The notes under the pieces are model-generated. The model did not search any database. It saw only the letters and a list, made by a program, of their open reading frames with translations, and was not told the origin of the DNA. The position numbers were made by a program, and so were the translations under genes. From Echiichthys vipera (lineage: Eukaryota; Chordata; Actinopteri; Perciformes; Trachinidae), in contig OY829645.1 in assembly GCA_963691815.1 (NCBI GenBank), forward strand, positions 48,264,200 to 48,328,199: a stretch of 64,000 bases of DNA, in the 5' to 3' direction. How positions within the stretch are numbered: the stretch's first letter is position 1; every line of letters begins with the position of its first letter. This document shows positions 50,086 to 64,000 of the stretch, one piece after another.

Positions 50086-53000
50086 ACACTTCCACAAACA
50101 CTTCCACACACACGCTTCCATTCACACACTTCCACACACACTTCCACACACACGCTTCCACACACGCTTCCACACACACGCTTCCACACACACTTCCACA
50201 CACACACTTCCACACACGCTTCCACACACACTTCCACACACACTTCCACACACACTTCCACACACACTTCCACACACACTTCCACACACGCTTCCACACA
50301 CACTTCCACACACACTTCCACAAACGCTTCCACACACACTTCCACAAACACTTCCACACACACTCTTCCACACACACGCTTCCACACACGCTTCCACACA
50401 CGCTTCCACACACACTTCCACACACTTCCACACGCTTCCACACACGCTTCCACACACACTTCCACAAACGCTTCCACACACGCTTCCACACACGCTTCCA
50501 CACACACTTCCACACACTTCCACACGCTTCCACACACGCTTCCACACACACTTCCACAAACGCTTCCACACACGCTTCCACACACACTTCCACACACACA
50601 CTTCCACACACTTCCACACAAACTTCCACACACACTTCCACACACACTTCCACACGCTTCCACACACGCTTCCACACACACTTCCACACACACACTTCCA
50701 CACACTTCCACACACACTTCCACACACACTTCCACACGCTTCTACACACGCTTCCACACACGCTTCCACACACGCTTCCACACACACTTCCACACACAAT
50801 TCCACACACGCTTCAACACACGCTTCCACACACACGCTTCCACACACACTTCCACACACGCTTCCACACACACGCTTCCACACACACGCTTCCACACACA
50901 CGCTTCCACACACACTTCCACACACGCTTCCACAAACGCTTCCACACACACGCTTCCACACACACGCTTCCACACACACTTCCACACACGCTTCCACACA
51001 CGCTTCCACACTAACTTCCACACACGCTTCCACACACACGCTTCCACACACACTTCCACACACGCTTCCACACACGCTTCCACACACACTTCCACACACG
51101 CTTCCACACACGCTTCCACACACGCTTCCACACACACACTTCCACACACGCTTCCCCACACACTTTCACACACACGCTTCCACACACGCTTCCACACACG
51201 CTTCCACACACGCTTCCACACACGCTTCCACACACACGCTTCCACACACACACTTCCACACACGCTTCCACACACGCTTCCACACACACGCTTCCACACA
51301 CACGCTTCCACACACACGCTTCCACACACACTTCCACACACACGCTTCCACACACACTTCCACACACGCTTCCACACACACACTTCCATTCACGCTTCCA
51401 CACACACTTCCACACACACACTTCCACACACGCTTCCACACACGCTTCCACACACGCTTCCAAACACACTTCCACACACGCTTCCACACACACGCTTCCA
51501 CACACACGCTTCCATTCACGCTTCCACACACACTTCCACACACACACTTCCACACACGCTTCCACACACACGCTTCCACACACACACTTCCACACACGCT
51601 TCCACACACGCTTCCACACACGCTTCCACACACGCTTCCACACACACTTCCACACGCTCCCACACACGCTCCCACACGCTTCCACACACGCTTCCACACA
51701 CACTTCCACACACGCTTCCACACACGCTTCCACACACGCTTCCACACACACTTCCACACGCTTTCACACACGCTTCAGACACGCTTCCACACACACTTCC
51801 ACACGCTTTCACACACGCTTCACACACGCTTCCACACACACGCTTCCACACACACGCTTCCACACACACGCTTCCACACACGCTTCCACACACGCTTCCA
51901 CACACACACTTACACACACACTTACACACACTTACACACACGCTTCCACACAAACTTCCACACACGCTTCCACACACGCTTCCACACGCGCTTCCACACA
52001 CACTTCCACACACACTTCCACACACGCTTCCACACACACTTCCACACGCTTCCACACACACTTCCACACACACTTCCACACACGCTTCCACACACGCTTC
52101 CACACACGCTTCCACACACACGCTTCCACACACACGCTTCCACACACGCTTCCACACACACGCTTCCACACACACGCTTCCACACACGCTTCCACACACA
52201 CGCTTCCACACACGCTTCCACACACACTTCCACACACACTTCCACACACACACTTCCACACACACTTCCACACACACTTCCACACACACACTTCCACACA
52301 CACTTCCACACACACGCTTCCACACACACTTCCACACACACTTCCACACACACACTTCCTCACACACTTCCACACACACTTCCACACACGCTTCCACACA
52401 CGCTTCCACACACACTTCCACACACACGCTTCCACACACGCTTCCACACACACTTCCACACACACTTCCACACGCACGCTTCCACACACGCTTCCACACA
52501 CACTTCCACACACACTTCCACACGCTTCCACACACGCTTCCACACACACTTCCACACACACTTCCACACACGCTTCCACACACACTTCCACACACGCTTC
52601 CACACACACTTCCACACACACTTCCACACACGCTTCCACACACACTTCCACACAGGCTTCCACACACACTTCCACACACACTTCCACACACACTTCCACA
52701 CACACTTCTACACACGCTTCTACACATGCTTCCACACACGCTTCCACACACGCTTCCACACACGCTTCCACACACGCTTCGACACACGCTTCCACACACG
52801 CTTCCACACACACACTTCTACACACGCTTCTACACACGCTTCCACACACGCTTCCACACACGCTTCCACACACGCTTCCACACACACACTTCCACAAACA
52901 CTTTCACACACGCTTCCACACGCTTCCACACACACTTCCACACACACGCTTCCACACACACGCTTCCACACACACGCTTCCACACACGCTTCCACACACA

Positions 53001-53812
53001 CGCTTCCACACACACACTTCCACACACGCTTCCACACACACACTTCCACACACACTTCCACACAAACTTCCACACACGCTTCCACACAAACTTTCACACA
53101 CACGCTTCCACACACGCTTCCACACAAACTTTCACACACACGCTTCCACACACGCTTCCACACACACTTCCACACACGCTTCCACACACGCTTCCACACA
53201 CACTTCCACACACGCTTCCACACACACTTCCACACACACTTCCACACACGCTTCCACACACGCTTCCACACACACGCTTCCACACACACTTCCACACACG
53301 CTTCCATACACGCTTCCACACACGCTTTCACACACACGCTTCCACACACACTTCCACACACACTTCAACACACGCTTCCACACACGCTTCCACACACACT
53401 TCCACACACACTTCCACACACGCTTCCACACACGCTTCCACACACACTTCCACACACGCTTCCACACACGCTTCCACACACACGCTTCCACACACACTTC
53501 CACACACACTTCAACACAAACTTCCACACACGCTTCCACACACACTTCCACACACGCTTCCACACACACTTCCACACACACGCTTCCACACACGCTTCCA
53601 CACACACTTCCACACACACTTCCACACACGCTTCCACACACACTTCCACACACACTTCCACACACACTTCCACACACACGCTTCCACACACGCTTCCACA
53701 CACACTTCCACACACGCTTCCACACACACTTCCACACACACTTCCACACACGCTTCCACACACACTTCCACACACGCTTCCACACACACTTCCACACACG
53801 CTTCCACACACA

Positions 53813-54180
53813 CTTCAACACAAACTTCCACACACGCTTCCACACACACTTCCACACACGCTTCCACACACACTTCCACACACACTTCCACACACGCTTC
53901 CACACACGCTTCCACACACGCTTCCACACACGCTTCCACACACGCTTCCACACACACTTCCACACACACTTCCACACACGCTTCCACACACACTTCCACA
54001 CACGCTTCCACACACACTTCCACACACGCTTCCACACACACTTCAACACAAACTTCCACACACGCTTCCACACACACTTCCACACACGCTTCCACACACA
54101 CTTCCACACACACTTCCACACACGCTTCCACACACGCTTCCACACACGCTTCCACACACGCTTCCACACACGCTTCCATA
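53813..54180 (+). repeat. 228-bp tandem duplication within satellite
   Basis: Marked by the rare monomers CTTCAACACAAACTTCC at 53813 and 54041. The sequence of A- and G-type monomers after each is identical for at least 130 bp. A related, less exact copy starts at 53509. Confidence 0.75.
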
Positions 54181-57100
54181 CTCACTTCCACACACGCTTC
54201 CACACACGCTTCCACACACACTTCCACACACACTTCCACACACACGCTTCCACACACACTTCCACACACTTCCACACACACTTCCACACACACTTCCACA
54301 CACGCTTCCACACACTTCCACACACACTTCCACACACTTCCACACACACTTCCACACACACTTCCACACACACTTCCACACACTTCCACACACACTTCCA
54401 CACACTTCCACACACGCTTCCACACACACTTCCACACGCTTCCACACACACTTCCACACACACGCTTACACACACGCTTCCACACACACTTCCACACACG
54501 CTTCCACACACTTCCACACACACTTCTACACACACTTTTACACACACTTCCACACACACTTCCACACACGCTTCCACACACGCTTCCACACACTTCCACA
54601 CACACTTCCACACACACAATTCCACACACACTTCCACACACTTCCACACACGCTTCCACACACACGCTTCCACACACATGCTTCAACACACACTTCCACA
54701 CAAGCTTCCACACACACGCTTCCACACACACTTCCACACACATGCTTCCACACACACTTCCACACAAGCTTCCACACACACGCTTCCACACACACTTCCA
54801 CACGCTTCCACACACACTTCCACACACGCTTCCACACACGCTTCCACACACGCTTCCACACACGCTTCCACACACACGCTTCCACACGCTTCCACACACA
54901 CGCTTCCACACACGCTTCCACACACACACTTCCACACACACTTCCACACACGCTTCCACACACGCTTCCATACACACGCTTCCACACACACTTCCACACA
55001 CACTTCCACACACGCTTCCACACACGCTTCCACACGCTTCCACACACGCTTCCACACACACTTCCACACACGCTTCCACACACACTTCCACACACGCTTC
55101 CACACACGCTTCCATACACACACTTCTACACACGCTTCCACACACGCTTCCATACACACACTTCCACACACACTTCCACACACGCTTCCACACACACTTC
55201 CACACACACTTCCACACACACTTCCACACACACTTCCACACACACTTCCACACACGCTTCCACACACGCTTCCATACACACACTTCCACACACACTTCCA
55301 CACACGCTTCCATACACACGCTTCCACACACACTTCCACACACGCTTCCATACACACACTTCCACACACACCTCCACACACGCTTCCACACACACTTCCA
55401 CACACACACTTCTACACACGCTTCCACACACACTTCCACACACACGCTTCCACACACGCATCCACACACGCTTCCACACACACTTACACACACACTTCCA
55501 CACACACTTCCACACACACTTCAGCACACGCTTCCACACACGCTTCCACACACGCTTCCACACACACTTCCACACACGCTTCCACACACGCTTCCACACA
55601 CACTTCCACACACGCTTCCACACACGTATCCATACACACACTTCCACACACGCTTCCACACACACTTCCACACACACTTCCACACACACTTCCACACACA
55701 CTTCCACACACACTTCCACACACACTTCCACACACACTTCCACACACACTTCCACACACGCTTCCACACACACTTCCACACACACGCTTCCACACACGCT
55801 TCCACACACGCTTCCACACACACTTCCACACACACGCTTCCACACACGCTTCCACACACACGCTTCCACACACACTTCCACACACACTTCCACACACACG
55901 CTTCCACACACGCTTCCACACACACTTCCATACACGCTTCCACACGCTTCCACACACACTTCCACACACTTCCACACACACTTCCACACACGCTTCCACA
56001 CACTTCCACACACACTTCCATACACGCTTCCACACGCTTCCACACACACTTCCACACACTTCCACACACACTTCCACACACACTATCACACACTTCCACA
56101 CACACACTTCCACACACGCTTCCACACACGCTTCCACACACACTTCCACACGCTTCCACACACGCTTCCACACACGCTTCCACACACGCTTCCACACACG
56201 CTTCCACACACACGCTTCCACACACACGCTTCCACACACACTTCCACACACGCTTCCACACACGCTTCCACACACGCTTCCACACACGCTTCCACACACA
56301 CGCTTCCACACACACTTCCACACACGCTTCCACACACACTTCCACACGCTTCCACACACGCTTCCACACACGCTTCCACACACGCTTCCACACACGCTTC
56401 CACACACGCTTCCACACACACGCTTCCACACACACTTCCACACACACTTCCACACACACTTCCACACACGCTTCTACACACGCTTCCACACACGCTTCCA
56501 CACACGCTTCCACACACACTTCCACACACTTCCACACACACTTCCACACACACTTCCACACACTTCCACACACACACTTCCACACACGCTTCCACACACG
56601 CTTCCACACACACTTCCACACGCTTCCACACACACTTCCACACACTTCCACACACACTTCCACACACACTTCCACACACTTCCACACACACTTCCACACA
56701 CTTCCACACACGCTTCCACACACACTTCCACACACACTTCCACACACACGCTTCCAAACACACACTTCCACACACGCTTCCACACACGCTTCCACACATA
56801 CTTCCACACACACTTCCAAACACACACTTCCACACACGCTTCCACACACGCTTCCACACACAGTTCCACACGCACGCTTCCACACACACGCTTCCACACA
56901 CGCTTCCACACACGCTTCCACACACGCTTCCACACACACTTCCACACACGCTTCCACACACACTTCCACACACACTTCCACACACGCTTCCACACGCACG
57001 CTTCCACACACACTTCCACACGCACGCTTCCACACACGCTTCCACACACGCTTCCACACACACGCTTCCACACACGCTTCCACACACACGCTTCCACACA

Positions 57101-58189
57101 CGCTTCCACACGCACGCTTCCACACACACTTCCACACACGCTTCCACACACGCTTCCACACACACGCTTCCACACACGCTTCCACACACACTTCCACACA
57201 CGCTTCCACACACGCTTCCACACACACAATTCCACACACGCTTCCACACACGCTTCCACACACACTTCCACACACACTTCCACACACGCTTCCACACACT
57301 TCCACACACACTTCCACACACACTTCCACACACACTTCCATACACACTTCCACACACGCTCCCACACACACTTCCACACACACTTCCACACACGCTTCCA
57401 CACACGCTTCACACACGCTTCCAAATACACTTCACACACACTTCCACACACACTTCCACACAAACTTCCACACACACTTCCACACAAACTTCCACACACA
57501 CTTCCACACACGCTTCCACACACGCTTCCACACACACTTCCACACACGCTTCCACACACGCTTCCACACACACGCTTCTACACACACGCTTCTACACACA
57601 CGCTTCCACACACGCTTCCACACACACGCTTCCACACACACGCTTCCACACACGCTTCCACACACACGCTTCCACACACGCTTCTACACACACGCTTCCA
57701 CACACGCTTCCACACACACTTCCACACACGCTTCCACACACACTTCCACACACACCTCCACACACTTCCACACACACTTCCACACACACTTCCACACACA
57801 CGCTTCCAATCACACGCTTCCACACACACTTCCACACGCTTCCACACACGCTTCCACACACACTTCCATACACACTTCCACACACGCTTCCACACACACT
57901 TCCACACACGCTTCCACACACGCTTCCACACACGCTTCCACACACGCTTCCACACACACTTCCACACACACTTCCACACACACGCTTCCACACACACTTC
58001 CACACACACTTCCACACACACGCTTCCACACACACTTCCACACACACTTCCACACACACGCTTCCACACACGCTTCCACACACACTTCCACACACACTTT
58101 CACACACGCTTCCACACACACTTCCACACACACTCTTCCACACACGCTTCACACACACACTTCCACACACGCTTCCACACACGCTTCCA

Positions 58190-58460
58190 CACATGCTTCC
58201 ACACACGCTTCCACACACTTCCACACACGCTTCCACACACACTTCCACACACGCTTCAACACACGCTTCCACACACGCTTCAACACACGCTTCCACACAC
58301 GCTTCCACACATGCTTCCACACATGCTTCCACACACACACACACGCTTCCACACATGCTTCCACACACGCTTCCACACACTTCCACACACGCTTCCACAC
58401 ACACTTCCACACACGCTTCAACACACGCTTCCACACACGCTTCCACACATGCTTCCACAC
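58190..58460 (+). repeat. 162-bp tandem duplication within satellite
   Basis: CATGCTTCC-containing block at 58192 recurs at 58354 with the same following order, including a 10-bp monomer and CTTCAACACACG monomers. Confidence 0.7.
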
Positions 58461-59095
58461 ACACACTTCCACACACGCTTCCACACACACTTCCACACAC
58501 ACGCTTCCACACACTTCCACACACACGCTTCCACACACGCTTCCACACACGCTTCCACACACACTTCCACACACACGCTTCCACACGCTTCTACACACAC
58601 TTCCACACACACTTCCACACACGCTTCCACACACGCTTCCACACACACTTCCACACACACTTCCACACACGCTTCCACACTCTTCCACACACGCTTCCAC
58701 ACACGCTTCCACACACGCTTCCACACACACTTCCACACACACGCTTCCACACACGCTTCCACACACCCTTCACACACACACTTCCACACACGCTTCCACA
58801 CACGCTTCCACACACGCTTCCACACTCTTCCACACACGCTTCCACACACGCTTCCACACACGCTTCCACACACACTTCCACACACACACTTCCACACACT
58901 CTTCCACACATGTTCAACACGCTTCCACTCACGCTTCCACACGCTTTCATTCACGCTTCCACACACGCTCACACACACACTTCCACACGCTTCCACACAC
59001 GCTTCCACACACTTCCACACACGCTTACACACACACGCTTAAACACACGCTCACACACACACTTCCACACGCTTCCACACACACTTCCACACACA

Positions 59096-61330
59096 CTTCC
59101 ATATATATTACCACACACACTTCCATATATATTACCACACACACTTCCATATATATTACCTCACACACTTCCATATATATTACCACACACACTTCCATAT
59201 ATATTACCACACACACTTCCATATATATTACCACACACACTTCCATATATATTACCACACACACTTCCATATATATTACCACACACACTTCCATATATAT
59301 TACCACACACACTTCCATATATATTACCACACACACTTCCATTTATATTACCACACACACTTCCATTTATATTACCACACACACTTCCATATATATTACC
59401 ACACACACTTCCATATATATTACCACACACACTTCCATATATATTACCACACACACTTCCATATATATTACCATACACACTTCCATATATATTACCACAC
59501 ACACTTCCATATATATTACCACACACACTTCCATATATATTACCACACACACTTCCATATATATTACCACACACACTTCCACACACACTTCCATATAAAT
59601 TACCACACACACTTCCATATATATTACCACACACACTTCCACACACACTTCCATATAAATTACCACACACACTTCCATATATATTACCACACACACTTCC
59701 ATATATATTACCACACACACTTCCATATATATTACCACACACACTTCCATATATATTACCACACACACTTCCATATATATTACCACACACACTTCCATAT
59801 ATATTACCACACACACTTCCATATATATTACCACACACACTTCCATATATATTACTACACACACTTCCATATATATTACCACACACACTTTCATATATAT
59901 TACCACACACACTTCCATATATATTACCACACACACTTCCATATATATTACCACACACACTTCCATATATATTACCACACACACTTCCATATATATTACC
60001 CCACACACACTTCCATATATATTACCACACACACTTCCATATATATTACCACACACACTTCCATATATATTACCACACACACTTCCATATATATTACCCC
60101 ACACACACTTCCATATATATTACCACACACACTTTCATATATATTACCACACACACTTCCATATATATTACCACACACACTTCCATATATATTACCACAC
60201 ACACTTCCATATATATTACCCCACACACACTTCCATATATATTACCACACACACTTCCATATATATTACCACACACACTTCCATATATATTACCACACAC
60301 ACTTATATATATATTACCACACACTTCCATATATATTACCACACACACTTCCATATATATTACCACACACACTTCCACATATATTACCACACACACTTAT
60401 ATATATATTACCACACACTTCCATATATATTACCACACACACTTCCATATATATTACCACACACACTTATATATATATTACCACACACTTCCATATATAT
60501 TACCACACACACTTCCATATATATTACCACACACACTTCCATATATATTAACACACACACTTCCATATATATTACCACACACACTTATATATATTACCAC
60601 ACACACTTATATATATTACCACACACACTTCCATATATATTACCACACACACTTCCACACACACTTCCATATATATTACCACACACACTTATATATATAT
60701 TACCACACACACTTCCATATATATTACCACACACACTTCCATATATATATTACCACACACACTTCCATATATATTACCACACACACACACTTCCATATAT
60801 ATTACCACACACACTTCCATATATATTACCACACACACTTCCACACACACTTCCATATATATTACCACACACACTTATATATATATTACCACACACACTT
60901 CCATATATATTACCATACACACTTCCATATATATTACCACACACACTTCCATATATAATACCACACACACTTCCATATATATTACCACACACACTTCCAT
61001 ATATATTACCACACACACACACTTCCATATATATTACCACACACACTTCCATATATATTAACACACACTTCCATATATATTACCACACACACTTCCATAT
61101 ATATTACCACACACACTTCCATATATATTACCACACACACTTCCATATATATTACCACACACACTTCCATATATATTACCACACACACTTCCATATATAT
61201 TACCACACACACTTCCATATATATTAACACACACTTCCATATATATTACCACACACACTTCCATATATATTATCACACACACTTCCATATATATTACCAC
61301 ACACACTTCCATATATATTATCACACACAC
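59096..61330 (+). repeat. 24-bp satellite array (block B1)
   Basis: About 90 units of CTTCCATATATA followed by TTACCACACACA. The transition from the 12-bp array at about 59080-59100 is abrupt. Occasional inserted 12-mers (59580, 59640, 60655, 60840) and variants (ATTTATA at 59341-59375, ACTTATATATATA units from 60300) are visible. Confidence 0.95.
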
Positions 61331-61690
61331 TTCCACATATATTACCACACACACTTCCACACACACACTTCCACACGCTTCCACACACGCTTCCACACAC
61401 GCTTCCACACACGCTTCCACACACGCTTCCACACACGCTTCCACACACACTTCCACACACACTTCCACACACACTTCCACACAAACTTCCACACACACTT
61501 CCACACACACTTCCACACACACTTCCACACACACTTCCACACACGCTTCCACACACACTTCCACACACACGCTTCCACACACACTTCCACACACACTTCC
61601 ACACACACTTCCACACACACTTCCACACACACGCTTCCACATGCTTCCACACACTTCCACACACACTTCCACACACACTTCCACACAAAC
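61331..61690 (+). repeat. 12-bp satellite island (block A2)
   Basis: Return to CTTCCACACAC(A/G) monomers for about 350 bp, including a CATG monomer at 61640. Very similar to 62325-62690. Confidence 0.9.
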
Positions 61691-61900
61691 TTCCACACAC
61701 ACTTCCATATATATTACCACACACACTTCCACACACACTTCCATATATATTACCACACACACTTCCACACACACTTCCATATATATTACCACACACACTT
61801 CCACACACACTTCCATATATATTACCACACACACTTCCACACACACTTCCATATATATTACCACACACACTTCCACACACACTTCCATATATATTACCAC
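61691..61900 (+). repeat. 36-bp higher-order units (24 + 12)
   Basis: Regular alternation of one 24-bp unit and one 12-bp monomer, about five times. Repeats at 62693-62865. Confidence 0.9.
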
Positions 61901-62324
61901 ACACACTTCCATATATATTACCACACACACTTCCATATATATTACCACACACACTTCCATATATATTACCACACACACTTCCATATATATTACCACACAC
62001 ACTTCCATATATATTACCACACACACTTCCATATATATTACCACACACACACTTCCATATATATTACCACACACACTTCCATATATATTAACACACACAC
62101 TTCCATATATATTACCACACACACACTTCCATAAATATTACCACACACACACTTCCATATATATTACCACACACACACTTCCATATATATTACCACACAC
62201 ACTTCCATATATATTACCACACACACACTTCCATATATATTACCACACACACTTCCATATATATTACCACACACACTTCCATATATATTACCACACACAC
62301 TTATATATATATTACCACACACAC
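61901..62324 (+). repeat. 24-bp satellite (block B2)
   Basis: 24-bp units with some 26-bp length variants (extra CA), as at 62040-62260. Confidence 0.9.
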
Positions 62325-62692
62325 TTCCACATATATTACCACACACACTTCCACACACACACTTCCACACGCTTCCACACACGCTTCCAAACACACTTCC
62401 ACACACGCTTCCACACACGCTTCCACCACACGCTTCCACACACGCTTCCACACACACTTCCACACACACTTCCACACACACTTCCACACAAACTTCCACA
62501 CACACTTCCACACACACTTCCACACACACTTCCACACACGCTTCCACACACACTTCCACACACCTCACACGCTTCCACACACACTTCCACACACACTTCC
62601 TACACACACTTCCACACACACTTCCACACACACGCTTCCACATGCTTCCACACACTTCCACACACACTTCCACACAAACTTCCACACACACT
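62325..62692 (+). repeat. 12-bp satellite island (block A3)
   Basis: Second copy of A2, offset about 1.0 kb (shared TTCCACATATATTACC at 61331 and 62325; CATG at 61640 and 62641). Small private changes occur such as CCACCACACG at 62422 and CCACACACCTCACACG at 62555. Confidence 0.9.
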
Positions 62693-64000
62693 TCCATATA
62701 TATTACCACACACACTTCCACACACACTTCCATATATATTACCACACACACTTCCACACACACTTCCATATATATTACCACACACACTTCCACACACACT
62801 TCCATATATATTACCACACACACTTCCACACACACTTCCATATATATTACCACACACACTTCCATATATATTACCACACACACTTCCATATATATTACCA
62901 CACACACTTCCATATATATTACCACACACACTTCCATATATATTACCACACACACTTCCATATATATTACCACACACACTTCCATATATATTACCACACA
63001 CACTTCCACACACACTTCCATATATATTACCACACACACTTCCATATATATAACCACACACACACTTCCATATATATTACCACACCACACTTCCACACAC
63101 ACTTCCTTATATATATTACCACACACACTTCCATATATATTACCACACACACTTCCCCACACACCTCCATATATATTACCACACACACTTCCATATATAT
63201 AACCACACACACACTTCCATATATATTACCACACACACTTCCATATATATTACCACACACACTTCCACACACACTTCCATATATATTACCACACACCACT
63301 TCATATATATTACCACACACACTTCCACACACACTTCCATATATATTACCACACACACTTCCATATATATTACCACACAACACACTTCCATATATATTAC
63401 CACACACACTTCCATATATATTACCACACACACTTCCATATATATTATCACACACACTTCCACACACACTTCCATATATATTACCACACACACTTCCATA
63501 TATATTACCACACACACTTCCACACACACTTCCATATATATTACCACACACACTTCCATATATATTACCACACACACTTCCATATATATTACAACACACA
63601 CTTCCATATATATTACCACACACACTTCCATATATATTACCACACACACTTCCATATATATTACCACACACACTTCCATATATATTACCACACACACTTC
63701 TATATATATTACCACACACACACTTCCATATATATTACCACACACACTTCCATATATATTACCACACACACTTCCACACACACTTACATATATATTACCA
63801 CACACACTTCCATATATATTACCACACACACTTCCATATATATTACAACACACACTTCCATATATATTACCACACACACTTCCATATATATTACCACACA
63901 CACTTCCATATATATTACCACACACACTTCCATATATATTACCACACACACTTCTATATATATTACCACACACACACTTCCATATATATTACCACACACA
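62693..64000 (+). repeat. 24-bp satellite with 36-bp units, to window edge
   Basis: Five 36-bp units, then mainly 24-bp units with interspersed 12-mers. Local variants are TATATATAACC (63045-63055, 63195-63205), CTTCCTTATATATA (63100) and CCCCACACACCTCC (63155). The array is not finished at 64000. Confidence 0.95.

Larger units (their letters stand above)
48862..59095 (+). repeat. 12-bp satellite array, about 10.2 kb
   Basis: Tandem CTTCCACACAC(A/G) monomers, mostly 12 bp with 10-bp and 14-bp length variants. Plus strand is almost free of G except in the CACG form. The only difference between the two main monomer types is CA versus CG before CTT; CATG forms also occur (for example 52728, 54677, 58192). 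Rare variants are CTTCATCACACG (49225, 49412, 49700), CTTACACACACA (49869, 51908) and CTTCAACACA (53509, 53813, 54041). No transposon interrupts it. Long open frames on both strands are a consequence of the 12-bp period and are not genes. Confidence 0.95.

Noticed and set aside
53511..55517. Minus-strand open frames of Cys-Gly-Ser-Val or Val-Trp-Lys-Arg repeats (up to about 668 codons)
   Set aside because: Same reason: antisense of the satellite, no start context, no non-repeat segment.
48787..59598. A 3,603-codon open frame rich in His-Thr-Ser-Pro across the satellite
   Set aside because: It comes from a 12-bp period (divisible by 3) in sequence that cannot form stop codons on the plus strand. 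All three plus frames and several minus frames are open over long distances. It begins in LTR sequence and changes with each 10-bp or 14-bp monomer.
59096..64000. CRISPR-like look of regularly spaced 24-bp repeats
   Set aside because: There are no unique spacers and no cas genes; the spacing units are themselves repeats and the genome is eukaryotic.
48862..64000. Telomeric repeat
   Set aside because: The vertebrate telomere unit TTAGGG/CCCTAA is absent; the monomer is CTTCCACACACA.

Overview
The window is eukaryotic and almost certainly teleost. It carries Rex1-type and Rex3-type non-LTR retrotransposon fragments (including, from memory, sites for the standard Rex1/Rex3 fish PCR primers), HE1/AFC-type tRNA SINEs, Tc1/mariner, hAT, PIF/Harbinger and EnSpm/CACTA-like DNA transposon remnants, and a Ty3/gypsy element of the Gmr1 type known from fish. 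I see no convincing single-copy host gene. The setting resembles repeat-rich heterochromatin, perhaps pericentromeric or subtelomeric; that is an inference.

Layout. 1-6.7 kb: mosaic of Rex3, Rex1 and unnamed LINE pieces plus a recurring 0.3-kb repeat (R1). 6.9-14.1 kb: one decayed LINE on the minus strand (ORF1, endonuclease, RT, C-terminus), opened by three tRNA-SINEs, another LINE tail, and a 0.97-kb tandem duplication carrying GACCAG-hexamer and A-rich minisatellites. 14.4-20.6 kb and 29.5-34.6 kb: LINE mosaic including a 1.65-kb composite unit in tandem; two units share a solo LTR at the identical site. 20.6-29.5 kb: a deep nest. A tRNA-Tyr/SINE chimera with a 9-bp target-site duplication was split by an 8.5-kb EnSpm/CACTA-like transposon with two broken gene bodies, and that transposon was itself hit by three SINEs, a LINE fragment with a 51-bp minisatellite, a Harbinger-like MITE and a hAT MITE. 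34.6-42.7 kb: Tc1 copy with an internal 43-bp minisatellite, Rex3/Rex1/R1 pieces, a gypsy integrase fragment and a broken hAT transposase.

42.8-48.9 kb (minus strand): a nearly intact Ty3/gypsy element with one uninterrupted gag-pol frame of about 1,622 codons. Its pol order is protease-integrase-RT-RNase H (integrase before RT, as in Ty1/copia and Gmr1), with a tRNA-Pro primer-binding site, a polypurine tract, and LTRs differing at only 2 sites over about 392 bp. It lies inside a satellite. Its 5' LTR stops at an internal CA tract and passes directly into the array, losing the U3 promoter end.

48.9-64.0 kb: a satellite running past the window edge. About 10 kb consists of 12-bp monomers (CTTCCACACACA or CTTCCACACACG). 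It then changes to 24-bp units (CTTCCATATATA + TTACCACACACA), which look like a mutated dimer of the 12-mer, with 36-bp mixed units and a roughly 1-kb higher-order duplication. The very long open frames there result from a 3-divisible period and are not genes.
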